Below, piece after piece: positions 40,547 through 51,239 of a stretch of DNA of 64,000 nt (positions within the stretch are counted from its first letter, which is position 1; each line of letters begins with the position of its first letter). The stretch is taken from assembly GCA_963703325.1 (NCBI GenBank), contig OY969805.1, positions 186,001-250,000 of the forward strand. Reading direction: 5' to 3'. The stretch comes from Aquilonibacter sp963703325 (GTDB lineage: Bacteria > Vulcanimicrobiota > Vulcanimicrobiia > Vulcanimicrobiales > Vulcanimicrobiaceae). The notes below the pieces were generated by a model. The model worked only from the letters and a program-made list of their open reading frames with translations, was not told where the DNA came from and made no database searches. The translations under genes were made by a program, and so were the position numbers.

Positions 40547-41935
40547 GTGCAAGAGACTCCGACCCCGGCGGCGCCGATGCTCCGTCCGGCGACCATCGCA
40601 ATCGTCGGGCGGCCGAACGTCGGCAAGAGCGCCCTCTTTAATCGCCTGATCGGTCAGCGCCTGGCAATCGTGGAGGATACGCCGGGCGTGACGCGCGACC
40701 GGCTCTACGCGCTATGCGAGTGGCGTGGCCGCACGTTTAGCATGGTCGATACCGCCGGCATCGATCCCGATGCCGATACCGCGCACGGCGAAGTCTTTGC
40801 CGAAGCAACGCGCCGGCAAGCCGAAGCCGCGGCGCAAGAAGCCGATGCCATCGTCTTCGTGGTCGACGCGCAAACCGGATTGAACCCGCTCGATCAGGAG
40901 GTCGCACAGATTTTGCGCGCAACGCGGCGGCGCATCGTGCTGGTCGCCAACAAAGCTGAGTCGCCGAGTGCGCTTGCGTCGGTCCACGGTGAATTTAGCC
41001 GCTTGGGTTTCGGCGAACCGGTTGCGGTATCGGCGATCCACGGCGAAGGCACCGGCGATCTGCTCGATCGCGTGGTCGAGTTGCTTCCGCCGGATGCACC
41101 CAATGCCGTTGCCGGCGACGAGCTTGCGCTCGCGATCATCGGCCGTCCCAACGTCGGGAAGAGTTCGTTGCTCAACGCGCTGCTCGGCGAGGAACGCGCG
41201 ATCGTTTCCGAGGTTCCCGGCACGACGCGCGATACGATCGATACGCTGCTGCACTGGCACGATCGCACGATCCGGCTGATCGACACGGCCGGCGTGCGCA
41301 AGAAACCCGAAGCGCACGGCGCGATCGAATATTACGCGGCGCTTCGTTCGCTCAAAGCGATCGCGCGCTGCGACATCGCCCTGCTCGTGTTCGACTCGAT
41401 GGTCGGCGTCACGGCGCAAGATCGCCGGCTGGTGGGCCTTGCGCTCGAAGAACGCAAGGGGCTGATCATCGTCGGCAACAAGTGGGACCTCGCGCGCGAG
41501 CAACAGGGCGAATATAGCCAGAACGAACTTGCCGACGTGATCCATGACTTGATCCCGTTCGCGCGCTTTGCGCCGATCACGTTTCTCTCGGCCAAGACCA
41601 AGCGGCGCCTCGGAAGTTTGATGCCGGTCGTCACTCGCGTCGCGGAAAATCTCGATCGCCGCATCCCGACCGCGCAGCTCAACGCGCTGATTCGCGACGC
41701 CGTGCTTGCCCATCCGCCGCCGGCAATCAGTGGAAAGCTTTTCAAAGTCTACTACGCGACACAAGCCGCCGTTCATCCGCCGCTGTTTATCTTCTCGTGT
41801 AACGATCCCGATCTCGTCCAGCCGTCGTATAAGCGCTTTCTCGAAAACACAATTCGCCAGCACGTCGATTTTGAAGGTGTGCCGCTGACACTCGAATTTC
41901 GTCCTCGCCGCGAGAATGAGGCGCGCGAGGAATGA
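40547..41935 (+). CDS. der: Ribosome-biogenesis GTPase Der
   Basis: The 462-aa product has two tandem GTPase domains (IVGRPNVGKSALFNRL and IIGRPNVGKSSLLNAL) each with DTAG and NKxE/NKWD motifs, and a C-terminal KH-like domain. NKAE in the first domain and NKWD in the second are normal for Der. It acts in 50S assembly. GTG 40547 follows AAAGGAG at 40535-40541, which decides this start over GTG/ATG codons upstream. Confidence 0.95.
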   Translation: MQETPTPAAPMLRPATIAIVGRPNVGKSALFNRLIGQRLAIVEDTPGVTRDRLYALCEWRGRTFSMVDTAGIDPDADTAHGEVFAEATRRQAEAAAQEADAIVFVVDAQTGLNPLDQEVAQILRATRRRIVLVANKAESPSALASVHGEFSRLGFGEPVAVSAIHGEGTGDLLDRVVELLPPDAPNAVAGDELALAIIGRPNVGKSSLLNALLGEERAIVSEVPGTTRDTIDTLLHWHDRTIRLIDTAGVRKKPEAHGAIEYYAALRSLKAIARCDIALLVFDSMVGVTAQDRRLVGLALEERKGLIIVGNKWDLAREQQGEYSQNELADVIHDLIPFARFAPITFLSAKTKRRLGSLMPVVTRVAENLDRRIPTAQLNALIRDAVLAHPPPAISGKLFKVYYATQAAVHPPLFIFSCNDPDLVQPSYKRFLENTIRQHVDFEGVPLTLEFRPRRENEAREE

Positions 41936-42546
41936 TCGTGCTCGAGGCCGCGCTCACCGTGGCCGGCGCGTTTCTCGTCGGATCGATTCCGTTCGGCTAT
42001 TTGATCGGCCGCTTTGCATACCGCACCGATCTGCGTCAGCACGGATCAGGCAACATTGGCGCGATGAACGCCTTACGCACGCTCGGCAAGAAAGGCGCGG
42101 TCGCCGTCTTGCTCTTCGATGCCGGGAAAGGCGCGCTGGCCGTCCTTGCAACGGCCTACATCTTTGGCTTGCAATCGCCGCTTCCGAGCGTCGCCGCAGC
42201 ATGTGCCGTGATCGGACACTGCTTCTCGCCGTGGCTCGGCTGGAAAGGCGGCAAAGGCGTCGCGACCGCGTTCGGTGCGATCTTCGCACTGTGCTGGGCG
42301 GCCGGATTCGTTTGCGTCGGTGCGTGGCTGTTGGGCGCGCTGCTCTTTACACGCTATTCGTCGGTTGGATCCATGCTCGCCATGGTGGTCGCACCGTTCG
42401 CGCTCTTCTTTTTTACGCGCTCGGAGTCGCAAGCGCTTTTCGGAATTTTTCTCGCGCTTTTCATCGTGTGGACACACCGCGCGAACATCGTACGATTGCG
42501 CGCGGGAACCGAGGGACCGATAAAGCTATTCGAGCGCAAGGCCTAA
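41932..42546 (+). CDS. plsY: Acyl-phosphate:glycerol-3-phosphate acyltransferase PlsY
   Basis: The 204-aa product has five membrane helices and the three PlsY loop motifs: GSIPFGYLIGR, LRQHGSGNIGAMNALRTLG and GHCFSPWLGWKGGKGVAT. It makes lysophosphatidic acid from acyl phosphate, the first step of membrane phospholipid synthesis. ATG overlaps the der stop (ATGA). Confidence 0.95.
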   Translation: MIVLEAALTVAGAFLVGSIPFGYLIGRFAYRTDLRQHGSGNIGAMNALRTLGKKGAVAVLLFDAGKGALAVLATAYIFGLQSPLPSVAAACAVIGHCFSPWLGWKGGKGVATAFGAIFALCWAAGFVCVGAWLLGALLFTRYSSVGSMLAMVVAPFALFFFTRSESQALFGIFLALFIVWTHRANIVRLRAGTEGPIKLFERKA

Positions 42547-42608
42547 GGCCGTCTTCGATGGCGGAATCAACAGGGCTTTGCTCGGCGCGACCCGTATAGA
42601 CGCGGGTC

Positions 42609-43172
42609 ATGATTTCCTCGAACGATCTCCGTAACGGCGTCACGATCCTGGTCGACGGCAACCTCTGGACCGTCATTGAGTTCCTCCACGTCAAACCCGG
42701 TAAGGGCGCGGCCTTTGTCCGCACGCGCCTCAAAAACGTGAAGACCGGCACCACCCTCGAGCGCACCTTCCGTGCCGGCGAGAAGCTGGAGCGCGCCACC
42801 GTGGACAACCGCCAGATGCAGCTCCTATATAATGATGTCGAGGGATTCCATTTCATGGATCAGGAGTCGTTCGAGAACATCACGATCCAGCGGGAAGTGA
42901 TCGGCGACCCGGCGGATTTCCTCAAAGACGGCATGGTCGTCGACGTACAACTGCACGAAGGTGTGCCGATCGGCGTCGATCTTCCCGCGCACGTTGAATT
43001 GCGGGTCGTCGAGACCGATCCTGGATTTAAGGGAGATACCGCGACCAATACGGGCAAGCCGGCCAAGCTCGAAACCGGTGCCACGGTCAACGTGCCGCTC
43101 TTCGTGAACCCGGATGACGTGATAAAAATCGACACACGCGACCGCCGGTATATTGGACGCGTGAACGCCTAA
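42609..43172 (+). CDS. efp: Translation elongation factor P
   Basis: The 187-aa product has the three EF-P domains. The tip of domain I reads HVKPGKGAAFVR, so the residue that is modified is Lys near position 32, as in EpmA- or deoxyhypusine-like systems rather than the rhamnosyl-Arg type. EF-P relieves stalls at polyproline. Start ATG 42609. Confidence 0.96.
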   Translation: MISSNDLRNGVTILVDGNLWTVIEFLHVKPGKGAAFVRTRLKNVKTGTTLERTFRAGEKLERATVDNRQMQLLYNDVEGFHFMDQESFENITIQREVIGDPADFLKDGMVVDVQLHEGVPIGVDLPAHVELRVVETDPGFKGDTATNTGKPAKLETGATVNVPLFVNPDDVIKIDTRDRRYIGRVNA

Positions 43173-43190
43173 TTTATGTAGGGAGGCACC

Positions 43191-45140
43191 ATGTCCGCTC
43201 GCGCGCAGACGCTCCTCATCGCTCTATCTCTTGGTGCGATAGCAAGCGCGATTGCGCTGGTGCTCCTACTCGTCAAGAAAGACGACATTCCGCTCTTCCA
43301 CCGCGTCACCGACCTGCAGTCGCACTACGCGGCGGTCAACGCCTCGACCCAGCTCGGCTTCGGCACGCCGTGGTACGACAGTACCGACAACAAGAACGAC
43401 AAGATCGTCATCATTCCGATCGATGAAGTCACCTTTGGCAGTAACGTGCCCGACCTGCATCAGTACCCGTTGCCGCGACACGTCTACGGTACGATGCTCA
43501 AGCGTCTGGCCGCCGCCGGTGCCAAGGCGGTCGCGATCGATATCGATTTTATCGAACCATCCGCCGATCCGTCGCAGGACCAGGCGTTTGCTGCAGGTCT
43601 ACGCACGGTTCCGACGATTCTCAACTTTCTGATCGACACCACGAGCACCGGGCAGGTCGGTATCGAATTGCCGTCGCCGACCTTGCTGCCGTACGCCAAG
43701 GGCATCGGCTACTCGTCGGTCGACTTTCCCGGCAACACGCTTACCGGTCAGCGCATGGTGATTCACACCGGATCGAGCGGTCAATATAGCAACCGCACCT
43801 TCTACGCGCTCGCTGCAGCCGTGGTCGAACAATACACCGGCAAGAAACTCGACCTCGCGTCGCTTCCGACCGACGAGGACGGCCGCTTTCTCCTGGTTGT
43901 GCCGCGCTATTCGCTCAAGCAGGTCACGACCGATCACGGGCAACAGGTCGAAGAGCATACGCAGGATTTCGTCGACAATCAGCTCTCGTTCTCCGACGCC
44001 TACTCCGAGTCGATTCCCGATTTGAAGACGGCGGTCAACGGTGCGCTGGTCTACATCGGCAACACCGCGCAAGCGCAGGGCGACTTCGCGCATACCGCGC
44101 GCAGCGCCGAATTCCCCGGCCTCTTCGCCAACGCACGTCTGGCCGACCAGCTGATGCGCCACATCTACATCACCGAGGCGCCACCTTGGCTCGAGATCGC
44201 GCTGATCGTGATCCTGCCGCTGCTCATCGCGCTAGCATTCAACTTCATGAAGACGACGTATGCGATCGTGATCTCGCTCGCCTCGACCGTCGTCTACGGG
44301 TATCTCAACGAAGCGCTCTTCGTTACCAGGCTCTATTGGCTCGATCTCGTCCACGTGGTGATCGCGATGGTCGCGGCAACGCTCTTCGTCGGGCTCTACC
44401 GCGTGCTCTATGAGGCCGCGCAGCGTCGCATGGTGACCAATCTGTTCGGCATGCACGTCAGCCCCGCGATCGTCAGCGACATCCTTTCCCACGAAGACCC
44501 GCGCAACGCGCTCGCTCTCAAAGGTAAGAAAGTCAAGGCCACGATCTTCTACAGTGACATTCGCGGCTTCACCGCCATGTCGGAAAACATGACGCCGGAA
44601 GAAATTTACAACCAGCTCAACGAGTACTTCGAAGAGATGTGCGCGATCATCTTTCAGTACGGTGGCTACGTCGACAAGTTCATCGGCGACTGCGTCATGG
44701 CGGTGTTCTCGGCTCCCTATCAAACCCCGGACGACGCGAAGAATGCGGTCCTTGCCGCGGTCGCGCAGCAGAAAAAAATTCTCGAGCTCGCCGAAAAATG
44801 GAAGGCCATGGGCAAGCGCGAGTTCACCGTCGGGATGGGCGTTAATACCGGCGACGTAGTCATGGGCAACCTCGGCGCGAGCTCGCGCATGAACTACACC
44901 GTCATCGGCGACAACGTCAACTTGGCCGCGCGTCTCTACAATGTGGCCAAGGCGGGCGAGATCATCATCAGCGACTATACGTACCAAGAAGTCAAAGACT
45001 TTGTGGTGGCGGACGAGCTTGAGCCGGTCACGGTCAAAGGCAAGAAAGACCCGATCCGCATCTACAACATCCGCGACGTCAAAGAAGTGGAAGCGCCTGC
45101 GACCAATCCAGCCGTAACCGTACAGCCCGCGCCCGCATAA
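43191..45140 (+). CDS. CHASE2-membrane-class III adenylate/guanylate cyclase
   Basis: The 649-aa product has a first membrane helix, a periplasmic CHASE2 sensor domain (about residues 35-320, with IIPIDEVTFG and AVAIDIDFIEPS), two or three further helices and a cytoplasmic class III cyclase domain: ATIFYSDIRGFTAMSE and KFIGDCVMAVFSAP carry the two metal-binding Asp residues, NTGDVVMGNLG and YTVIGDNVNLAARL follow. It makes cAMP or cGMP in response to an unknown external signal. The last 56 bases occur again at 46007-46062. Confidence 0.93.
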   Translation: MSARAQTLLIALSLGAIASAIALVLLLVKKDDIPLFHRVTDLQSHYAAVNASTQLGFGTPWYDSTDNKNDKIVIIPIDEVTFGSNVPDLHQYPLPRHVYGTMLKRLAAAGAKAVAIDIDFIEPSADPSQDQAFAAGLRTVPTILNFLIDTTSTGQVGIELPSPTLLPYAKGIGYSSVDFPGNTLTGQRMVIHTGSSGQYSNRTFYALAAAVVEQYTGKKLDLASLPTDEDGRFLLVVPRYSLKQVTTDHGQQVEEHTQDFVDNQLSFSDAYSESIPDLKTAVNGALVYIGNTAQAQGDFAHTARSAEFPGLFANARLADQLMRHIYITEAPPWLEIALIVILPLLIALAFNFMKTTYAIVISLASTVVYGYLNEALFVTRLYWLDLVHVVIAMVAATLFVGLYRVLYEAAQRRMVTNLFGMHVSPAIVSDILSHEDPRNALALKGKKVKATIFYSDIRGFTAMSENMTPEEIYNQLNEYFEEMCAIIFQYGGYVDKFIGDCVMAVFSAPYQTPDDAKNAVLAAVAQQKKILELAEKWKAMGKREFTVGMGVNTGDVVMGNLGASSRMNYTVIGDNVNLAARLYNVAKAGEIIISDYTYQEVKDFVVADELEPVTVKGKKDPIRIYNIRDVKEVEAPATNPAVTVQPAPA

Positions 45141-45146
45141 TCGGGG
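45091..45146 (+). repeat. Direct repeat copy 1 (3' end of the cyclase gene)
   Basis: The 56 bases that encode the cyclase C-terminus (PATNPAVTV) and run past its stop to TAATCGGGG recur at 46007-46062 with about six mismatches clustered near the end. The copies flank the frameshifted SGNH gene. Confidence 0.85.
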
Positions 45147-45164
45147 CAACGCTTGGACGATTTG

Positions 45165-45921
45165 CTATAGCGGCTGCGAGAACGAGCAACTTGGGCTTGC
45201 AACGAGGTTATTCTGGATTGTCTTCAGGAAAACGCTAGCAATGTAAGCGTGCCCAAGCGTGTTCGGGTGAATTCCATAGACGTACGCTACACCCCCGACC
45301 GTCTGCGTGTAGTTGGCGTCGTCGTACATGCCGGGCGCACAAAGCAGATCGACCACTCTTGGACCAAGACGATCGATTGTAGCATTCATTACCGCGGTGG
45401 TGGTCGATAGCGTTGACCGAACGAGCGTATCGGCATTTCGCCATCCCGGGAGGTTCGCGGCGTTTGGGAGCCTGGCAACGTAGATGCTTGACCCGGTCCT
45501 TTGTAGAGTCGCAACGATCAGTTGCATGTTCGCTGCGAACGTCGCTTCGACTTGATTGGGATCACCGGTTATCGCTGTCGCTCCTTGCGGGGCTAGGCTA
45601 AGCTCATCGTTGTAGCCGATGAACAGCGTAATAAACGTCGTGTTTGCCGGGATCATCGGCACTTCATCCGCTAATACCGAATAGGCCCCCGGGTATGCCA
45701 AGATCGGTTAGCGGCACGCCCAGGTCGCCGGCCAAAACCGCCGGATAGCTTTGGGTCTGCGGGTCGCTTGCATAATCTCCGTAAATAATTGAATCGCCAA
45801 GGGCCGTGTAGTGCGTCAAGATGAGTGGCTGAGGTGTGGCCGAAGGAGGGGCAACTCCCTCCAAGCCCCCTCCACAAGACGCAAGAAGCGCAGCACAGAG
45901 AAGCGGCACAACAGTACGCAT
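45165..45921 (-). pseudogene. SGNH-hydrolase lipoprotein broken by a one-base frameshift
   Basis: Leftward from ATG 45921 a lipoprotein signal (VVPLLCAALLASCGGG) is followed by the SGNH block I TALGDSIIYGDYASD. The frame stops at 45664, but the next frame continues with LADEVPMIPANTTFITLFIGYNDE (block III) and GIHPNTLGHAYIAS (block V) to 45165. Four instead of five C at 45686-45690 on the plus strand would join them as DLGIPGAYSVLADE, an intact protein of about 251 aa. All catalytic blocks are kept, so the break is recent. The gene is flanked by the 56-bp direct repeat. Confidence 0.82.
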
Positions 45922-45969
45922 GCAATGGCCTATCTCATTCTCGGGGAAACCGTCGGGCATACTTCTCTC

Positions 45970-45988
45970 CGGAGCAGCCTTCGCTCCG
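45970..45988. repeat. Short hairpin CGGAGC...GCTCCG
   Basis: A perfect six-base stem with a seven-base loop lies upstream of the broken SGNH gene and before the second repeat copy. It may be part of a palindromic intergenic element or a structured leader. Nothing more can be said. Confidence 0.4.
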
Positions 45989-46006
45989 TGAAACCCATTC
46001 CTTGCC

Positions 46007-46062
46007 AAGCGCCTGCGACCAATCCGGCGGTAACCGTACACTCGGCTGCCGCATAATCGGGG
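46007..46062 (+). repeat. Direct repeat copy 2 (cyclase 3' end remnant)
   Basis: This copy still spells PATNPAVTV then HSAAA and a TAA, the tail of the cyclase 900 bases away, although no cyclase gene precedes it. It ends one base before the tauE start (46064). Confidence 0.85.
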
Positions 46063-46063
46063 T

Positions 46064-46837
46064 ATGTCCCAAAGCCTCGAACTCTTCGGCGCCGCGTTTG
46101 TCGCGAGCGTCTGCGGATCGATGGTTGGTCTGGGCGGCGGATTTATTCTCGTTCCGCTGCTGCGCCTGGTCTTCGCCCTTCCGCCGGCCGAAGCGGCGGG
46201 CACCTCGCTGGTCCTCGTCACCGCAAACAGCGCGGCCGGTTCCTTCACCTATTTTCTGCAACGCCAGGTCAACGTGCGTCTTGGCTTGATTTTCGCGTGT
46301 GGCGGTCTACCGGGAAGCATCCTCGGTGCGATCGCAACCAAATACATTTCGGGGCCGGCATTCGACTGGATCTTCGCCGCCTTCTTACTGGTGATCGCGG
46401 TCGACATGATCTTCAATGCCAGAATTCGCGTCGCCGGGCGCATCGAACACGCGGCCGGCGGAAGCAAGCCGATGTCGTACCGTGCGGCCGTCGGGTTCGG
46501 CTTTCTCGTCGGCCTGGCGTCGAGTCTGTTCGGTATTGGCGGTGGGGTCATCACCGTTCCCTCGATGCTCTACTTCTCGACGCTTCCCGCGCATGCGATC
46601 AGCGCCACCTCGCACTTCGTGCTGATTCTCACCTCGCCGACGGGGCTGATCGTGCACGCGCTTCAACACGACGTGAAACTCTCTGACGTCGTTCCGCTGG
46701 TTGCCGGCGGCTTATTGGGCGGCCCGATCGGCGCACGCCTTTCGCTGCGTCTGAAATCGCCGCAGCTGCTGGTGATCGTGGGCATCGCGCTGATCGGGGT
46801 GGCCGGCTCACTCGCGCTGCGTCACCTCATTCATTGA
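46064..46837 (+). CDS. TauE/SafE-family sulfite/organosulfonate exporter-like protein
   Basis: The 257-aa product has seven to eight membrane helices in two halves, each with the glycine-rich family motif: GSMVGLGGGFILVPLL and SSLFGIGGGVITVPSML. Family members export sulfite, sulfoacetate or related anions. The next gene on the other strand overlaps its last 11 bases. Substrate unknown. Confidence 0.88.
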   Translation: MSQSLELFGAAFVASVCGSMVGLGGGFILVPLLRLVFALPPAEAAGTSLVLVTANSAAGSFTYFLQRQVNVRLGLIFACGGLPGSILGAIATKYISGPAFDWIFAAFLLVIAVDMIFNARIRVAGRIEHAAGGSKPMSYRAAVGFGFLVGLASSLFGIGGGVITVPSMLYFSTLPAHAISATSHFVLILTSPTGLIVHALQHDVKLSDVVPLVAGGLLGGPIGARLSLRLKSPQLLVIVGIALIGVAGSLALRHLIH

Positions 46838-48290
46838 CGCCACTCCACACCGGCGGACGCCGATCGCGCCATGGCGCGGCGCGTTCGAGCTGCCCTGCCA
46901 GCCGGAACAATGTCGCTTCGTCGTTGGTACGGCCGGCAAACTGCACGCCGGTCGGCATCCCGTCGGCGCTCCAATGTAGCGGCACCGACATCGCCGGGGC
47001 GCCGGTGAGATTGAAGATCGGCGTGTAGGGCAAAAAGTCGAACATCGGCGCCGAAATATCGCGTGCCGCTTTGCGAATGAGCGCGGGCATGCGCAGACGC
47101 GCGAGAATTTCGCACTGTATGATCTCGCCGCGGGTGAGCGCGAGCTCACCGATCTGCACCGGCGGCGCAGCCAGCGTCGGCGTGAGGATCATGTCGTAGC
47201 GTTCCATAAACGCATCGAAGGCGGCCTGCAGTTTGCGTTGCGTGACCACGGCGCCCGTGAGTTCGTCGAGCGCAAGCACTTGCGCGATGGTCAGCATCGC
47301 GAGCGTCGCCGGCTCGATGTCGCCGCGTTTGAGGCGGCGCTCCGGCGTCGGATTGCCCGAGCCCAAGTGCCAACCGATGTTGCTTGCAAAGATGAGCAGC
47401 AGCGCGTAGCTCACCGCCGCATAGTCGATACCGTCCGGCTCGGCGTCGACGACGGTGTGACCGAGCGACGCGCACAGTGCAACGGCATCATCGAGCGCCG
47501 CACGCGACTCCGCCGAGACGCCGTGTCCAAGGCCAGGCCCGCGCATGACCGCGATGCGCAGCGGCGCGGGATCACGCTCGGTTTCGCCAAGAAAACGGGG
47601 ACCGTCGTCACTGCGCACGACGTCCAGAAACGCCGCACTGTCGCGTACGCTACGCGAAAGCGCATGATCGACGTTGGCCGACCCGATGACGCCGCCGGCC
47701 GTCGGCGCGCGTCCGCGACTGGGCTTGAGGCCAAAGAGTCCGGTGCAACTCGCGGGAATGCGAATCGATCCGCCCATGTCGTTACCGTGCGCAAGCGGCA
47801 CCACGCCGGCCGCGCAGAGCGCCGCACTGCCGCCGCTCGAGCCGCCCGGCGTACGGTCGAGATCCCACGGATTACGCGTCGCTCCAAACAATGCGCTCTC
47901 GGTGTAGGGCAGCAACCCAAATTCGGGCGGCGTCGTTTTGCCGAAGATAATCGCGCCCGCGCGTTTGACGCGCACGAAGAATTCGTGATCCGCCGCGGGC
48001 ACGTATGAGGCGAAATACCGGCTTCCCATCGTCATCGGCAGGCCCGCAAGTTCCGGTCCAAGGTCCTTGACCAGCAGCGGCACGCCGGCGAACGGACCGT
48101 CCAATGACGACCGTGCCGCTGCGCGCGCTGCGTCATAGCCTCGCGCGGTGAGTGCATTGAGACGCGGGTTGACGCGATCGGCCCGGACGATCGCCTCATC
48201 GAGTACTTCGGTGGCCGTCACCTCACGCTCACGAACGGCGCGTGCGATCTCGAGCGCGTCGCTGCGATCGTAAAAATCGGGCAAACTCAT
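46827..48290 (-). CDS. Amidase (amidase-signature family)
   Basis: The 487-aa product has the amidase-signature triad: Lys in VPLLVKDLG, the cis-Ser and nucleophile Ser in TPGGSSGGSAALCAAG and GNDMGGSIRIPAS. Family members hydrolyse amides, from small-molecule amidases to Glu-tRNA amidotransferase subunit A. The lack of GatB/C neighbours and the divergence point to a stand-alone amidase, similar to 6-aminohexanoate-cyclic-dimer hydrolase. ATG 48290 was chosen over 48317. Confidence 0.9.
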   Translation of the reverse strand: MSLPDFYDRSDALEIARAVREREVTATEVLDEAIVRADRVNPRLNALTARGYDAARAAARSSLDGPFAGVPLLVKDLGPELAGLPMTMGSRYFASYVPAADHEFFVRVKRAGAIIFGKTTPPEFGLLPYTESALFGATRNPWDLDRTPGGSSGGSAALCAAGVVPLAHGNDMGGSIRIPASCTGLFGLKPSRGRAPTAGGVIGSANVDHALSRSVRDSAAFLDVVRSDDGPRFLGETERDPAPLRIAVMRGPGLGHGVSAESRAALDDAVALCASLGHTVVDAEPDGIDYAAVSYALLLIFASNIGWHLGSGNPTPERRLKRGDIEPATLAMLTIAQVLALDELTGAVVTQRKLQAAFDAFMERYDMILTPTLAAPPVQIGELALTRGEIIQCEILARLRMPALIRKAARDISAPMFDFLPYTPIFNLTGAPAMSVPLHWSADGMPTGVQFAGRTNDEATLFRLAGQLERAAPWRDRRPPVWSGVNE

Positions 48291-48372
48291 GCGTCGCTTT
48301 TGCAATCTTATAACCACGTTCCCTGCCCGCTCACTAAGCCAAGCGCGGTCGACGGCCGAGCACTATAGAGAT

Positions 48373-49041
48373 ATGGCTGATCTACAAGGAAGCGGTCTCG
48401 CCTCGCTTGAGGCCCCGACCATGGTGCGAGCCGGCGAAAACCCGCCGGTGATGGCAATCGTCGAACACGCAAGTCACAGTGAGTGCCGTCTGCGCTCGGT
48501 GACCGCGTTTGACATCAACGAGCGCTTGGAATTCGCGCTTTCCGTCCACGGGACACCGAGAATCGGACTGACCGGAACGATCGTGAGTCGCAAGCAAAAC
48601 GGCGCACGATGGGCCTACCTGCTCGCGTTGCGCACGACCCCCGAGCAAGCCGAAGCAATTGCCATGGCGACGGAAAAAGCCCGCGAGCGTTCCGCCCAGC
48701 CTACGCCCGATGTCGCCGCGCCAAGCGGTCTCGCGCGCACCGCCGTCCGCATCCCGGTCGACTTCCAAGTGCGCTACACACAGTCGGACTCGGTGGCTCG
48801 GGTCGCACGAGCGACCAACATTTCCATCGGCGGTGTGTTGATGAATACGGCCGACGAACTACCCGTCGGCGCATCGATCGAAATGCGGATTCCGCTCGGC
48901 TCCGAACTCGTCAGCGCGCATGGACGTATCGTCGCTCATCAGCAACAGAGTCCCAACTACAATGTCGCCTTCTACGATATAACCGACGACGCGCGCGATG
49001 CCATCGCACGCTATATTGAGTCTCACATCATAGCTGCCTAA
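48373..49041 (+). CDS. PilZ-domain protein, first of a pair
   Basis: The 222-aa product has two beta domains: an N-terminal one (MVRAGENPPVMAIVEHASHSE) and a C-terminal PilZ domain with RTAVRIPVDFQV (RxxxR) and ATNISIGGVLMNT (the D/NxSxxG motif). PilZ proteins bind cyclic di-GMP and control motility, exopolysaccharide or adhesion. No catalytic domain is attached. The start is ATG 48373, since the upstream stretch overlaps the amidase. Confidence 0.85.
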   Translation: MADLQGSGLASLEAPTMVRAGENPPVMAIVEHASHSECRLRSVTAFDINERLEFALSVHGTPRIGLTGTIVSRKQNGARWAYLLALRTTPEQAEAIAMATEKARERSAQPTPDVAAPSGLARTAVRIPVDFQVRYTQSDSVARVARATNISIGGVLMNTADELPVGASIEMRIPLGSELVSAHGRIVAHQQQSPNYNVAFYDITDDARDAIARYIESHIIAA

Positions 49042-49048
49042 GTAAGAC

Positions 49049-49711
49049 ATGCCTGATCCTCAAGCCGGTGCGCTTTTATCGCTCGAAGCCCCGACGATGG
49101 TCAGCACCGGCGGCCACGCGCCGGTCATGGCGATGATCGAGCATGCCAGCCAGAGCGAATGCCGTATGCGTTCGGTCAACGTGTTCGAGATTGGCGAGCG
49201 CCTCGAATTTTCGCTTTCCATTCACGGAGCGCCGGCGGTTCTGCTCGCCGGCACGATCACCAGCCGCAAGAAGAACGGCCCACGTTACGCCTACGTGCTT
49301 TCGATGCGGACGACGCCGCCGCAAGCCGAAGCAATTGCGCGGGCCACCGAGATCGCGCATGGGCACACCGTGGGACACGCGCCCGACGTACACACCGGAA
49401 ACGGCCTCACGCGTGCCAGCGTCCGCATTCCCGTGGACTTCGAAATGCACTATACGCACGTTGGGTCACCACCGAGCGTTGCGCGCGCCACCAACATTTC
49501 GACCGGCGGCATCTTGATGAACACCAGCGACGAATTGCCCATCGGAGCTTCCGTTGAAGTGCAGCTTCCGCTCGGCGGCGCACCCACCGCGGTCCACGGG
49601 CGGATCGTCGCGCATCAGCGCCAGATTCTCAGCTACAATATCGCCTTCTACGAAATGAGCCATGAAGCGCGCGAGAGTATCGCACGCTTCATCGAGACAC
49701 ACACCAAGTAA
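49049..49711 (+). CDS. PilZ-domain protein, second of a pair
   Basis: The 220-aa product is a close paralogue of the preceding gene: LSLEAPTMVSTGGHAPVMAM, SECRMRSVNVFEIGERLEFSLS, RASVRIPVDFEM (RxxxR) and ATNISTGGILMNT. It begins seven bases after the first stops. A recent tandem duplication is indicated by near-identical layout; the shared inserts suggest the same c-di-GMP response with different affinity or partner. Confidence 0.85.
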   Translation: MPDPQAGALLSLEAPTMVSTGGHAPVMAMIEHASQSECRMRSVNVFEIGERLEFSLSIHGAPAVLLAGTITSRKKNGPRYAYVLSMRTTPPQAEAIARATEIAHGHTVGHAPDVHTGNGLTRASVRIPVDFEMHYTHVGSPPSVARATNISTGGILMNTSDELPIGASVEVQLPLGGAPTAVHGRIVAHQRQILSYNIAFYEMSHEARESIARFIETHTK

Positions 49712-49714
49712 GCG

Positions 49715-51148
<1,434 letters not shown>

Positions 51149-51239
51149 TGCAACACCTATCTTCACCCTTTTGGGGTAATTCCAGCCTGGACTTAGGTCG
51201 GGGAAGGAACGCCTCTTTGGCGAGCTAACGGACGGTTTG

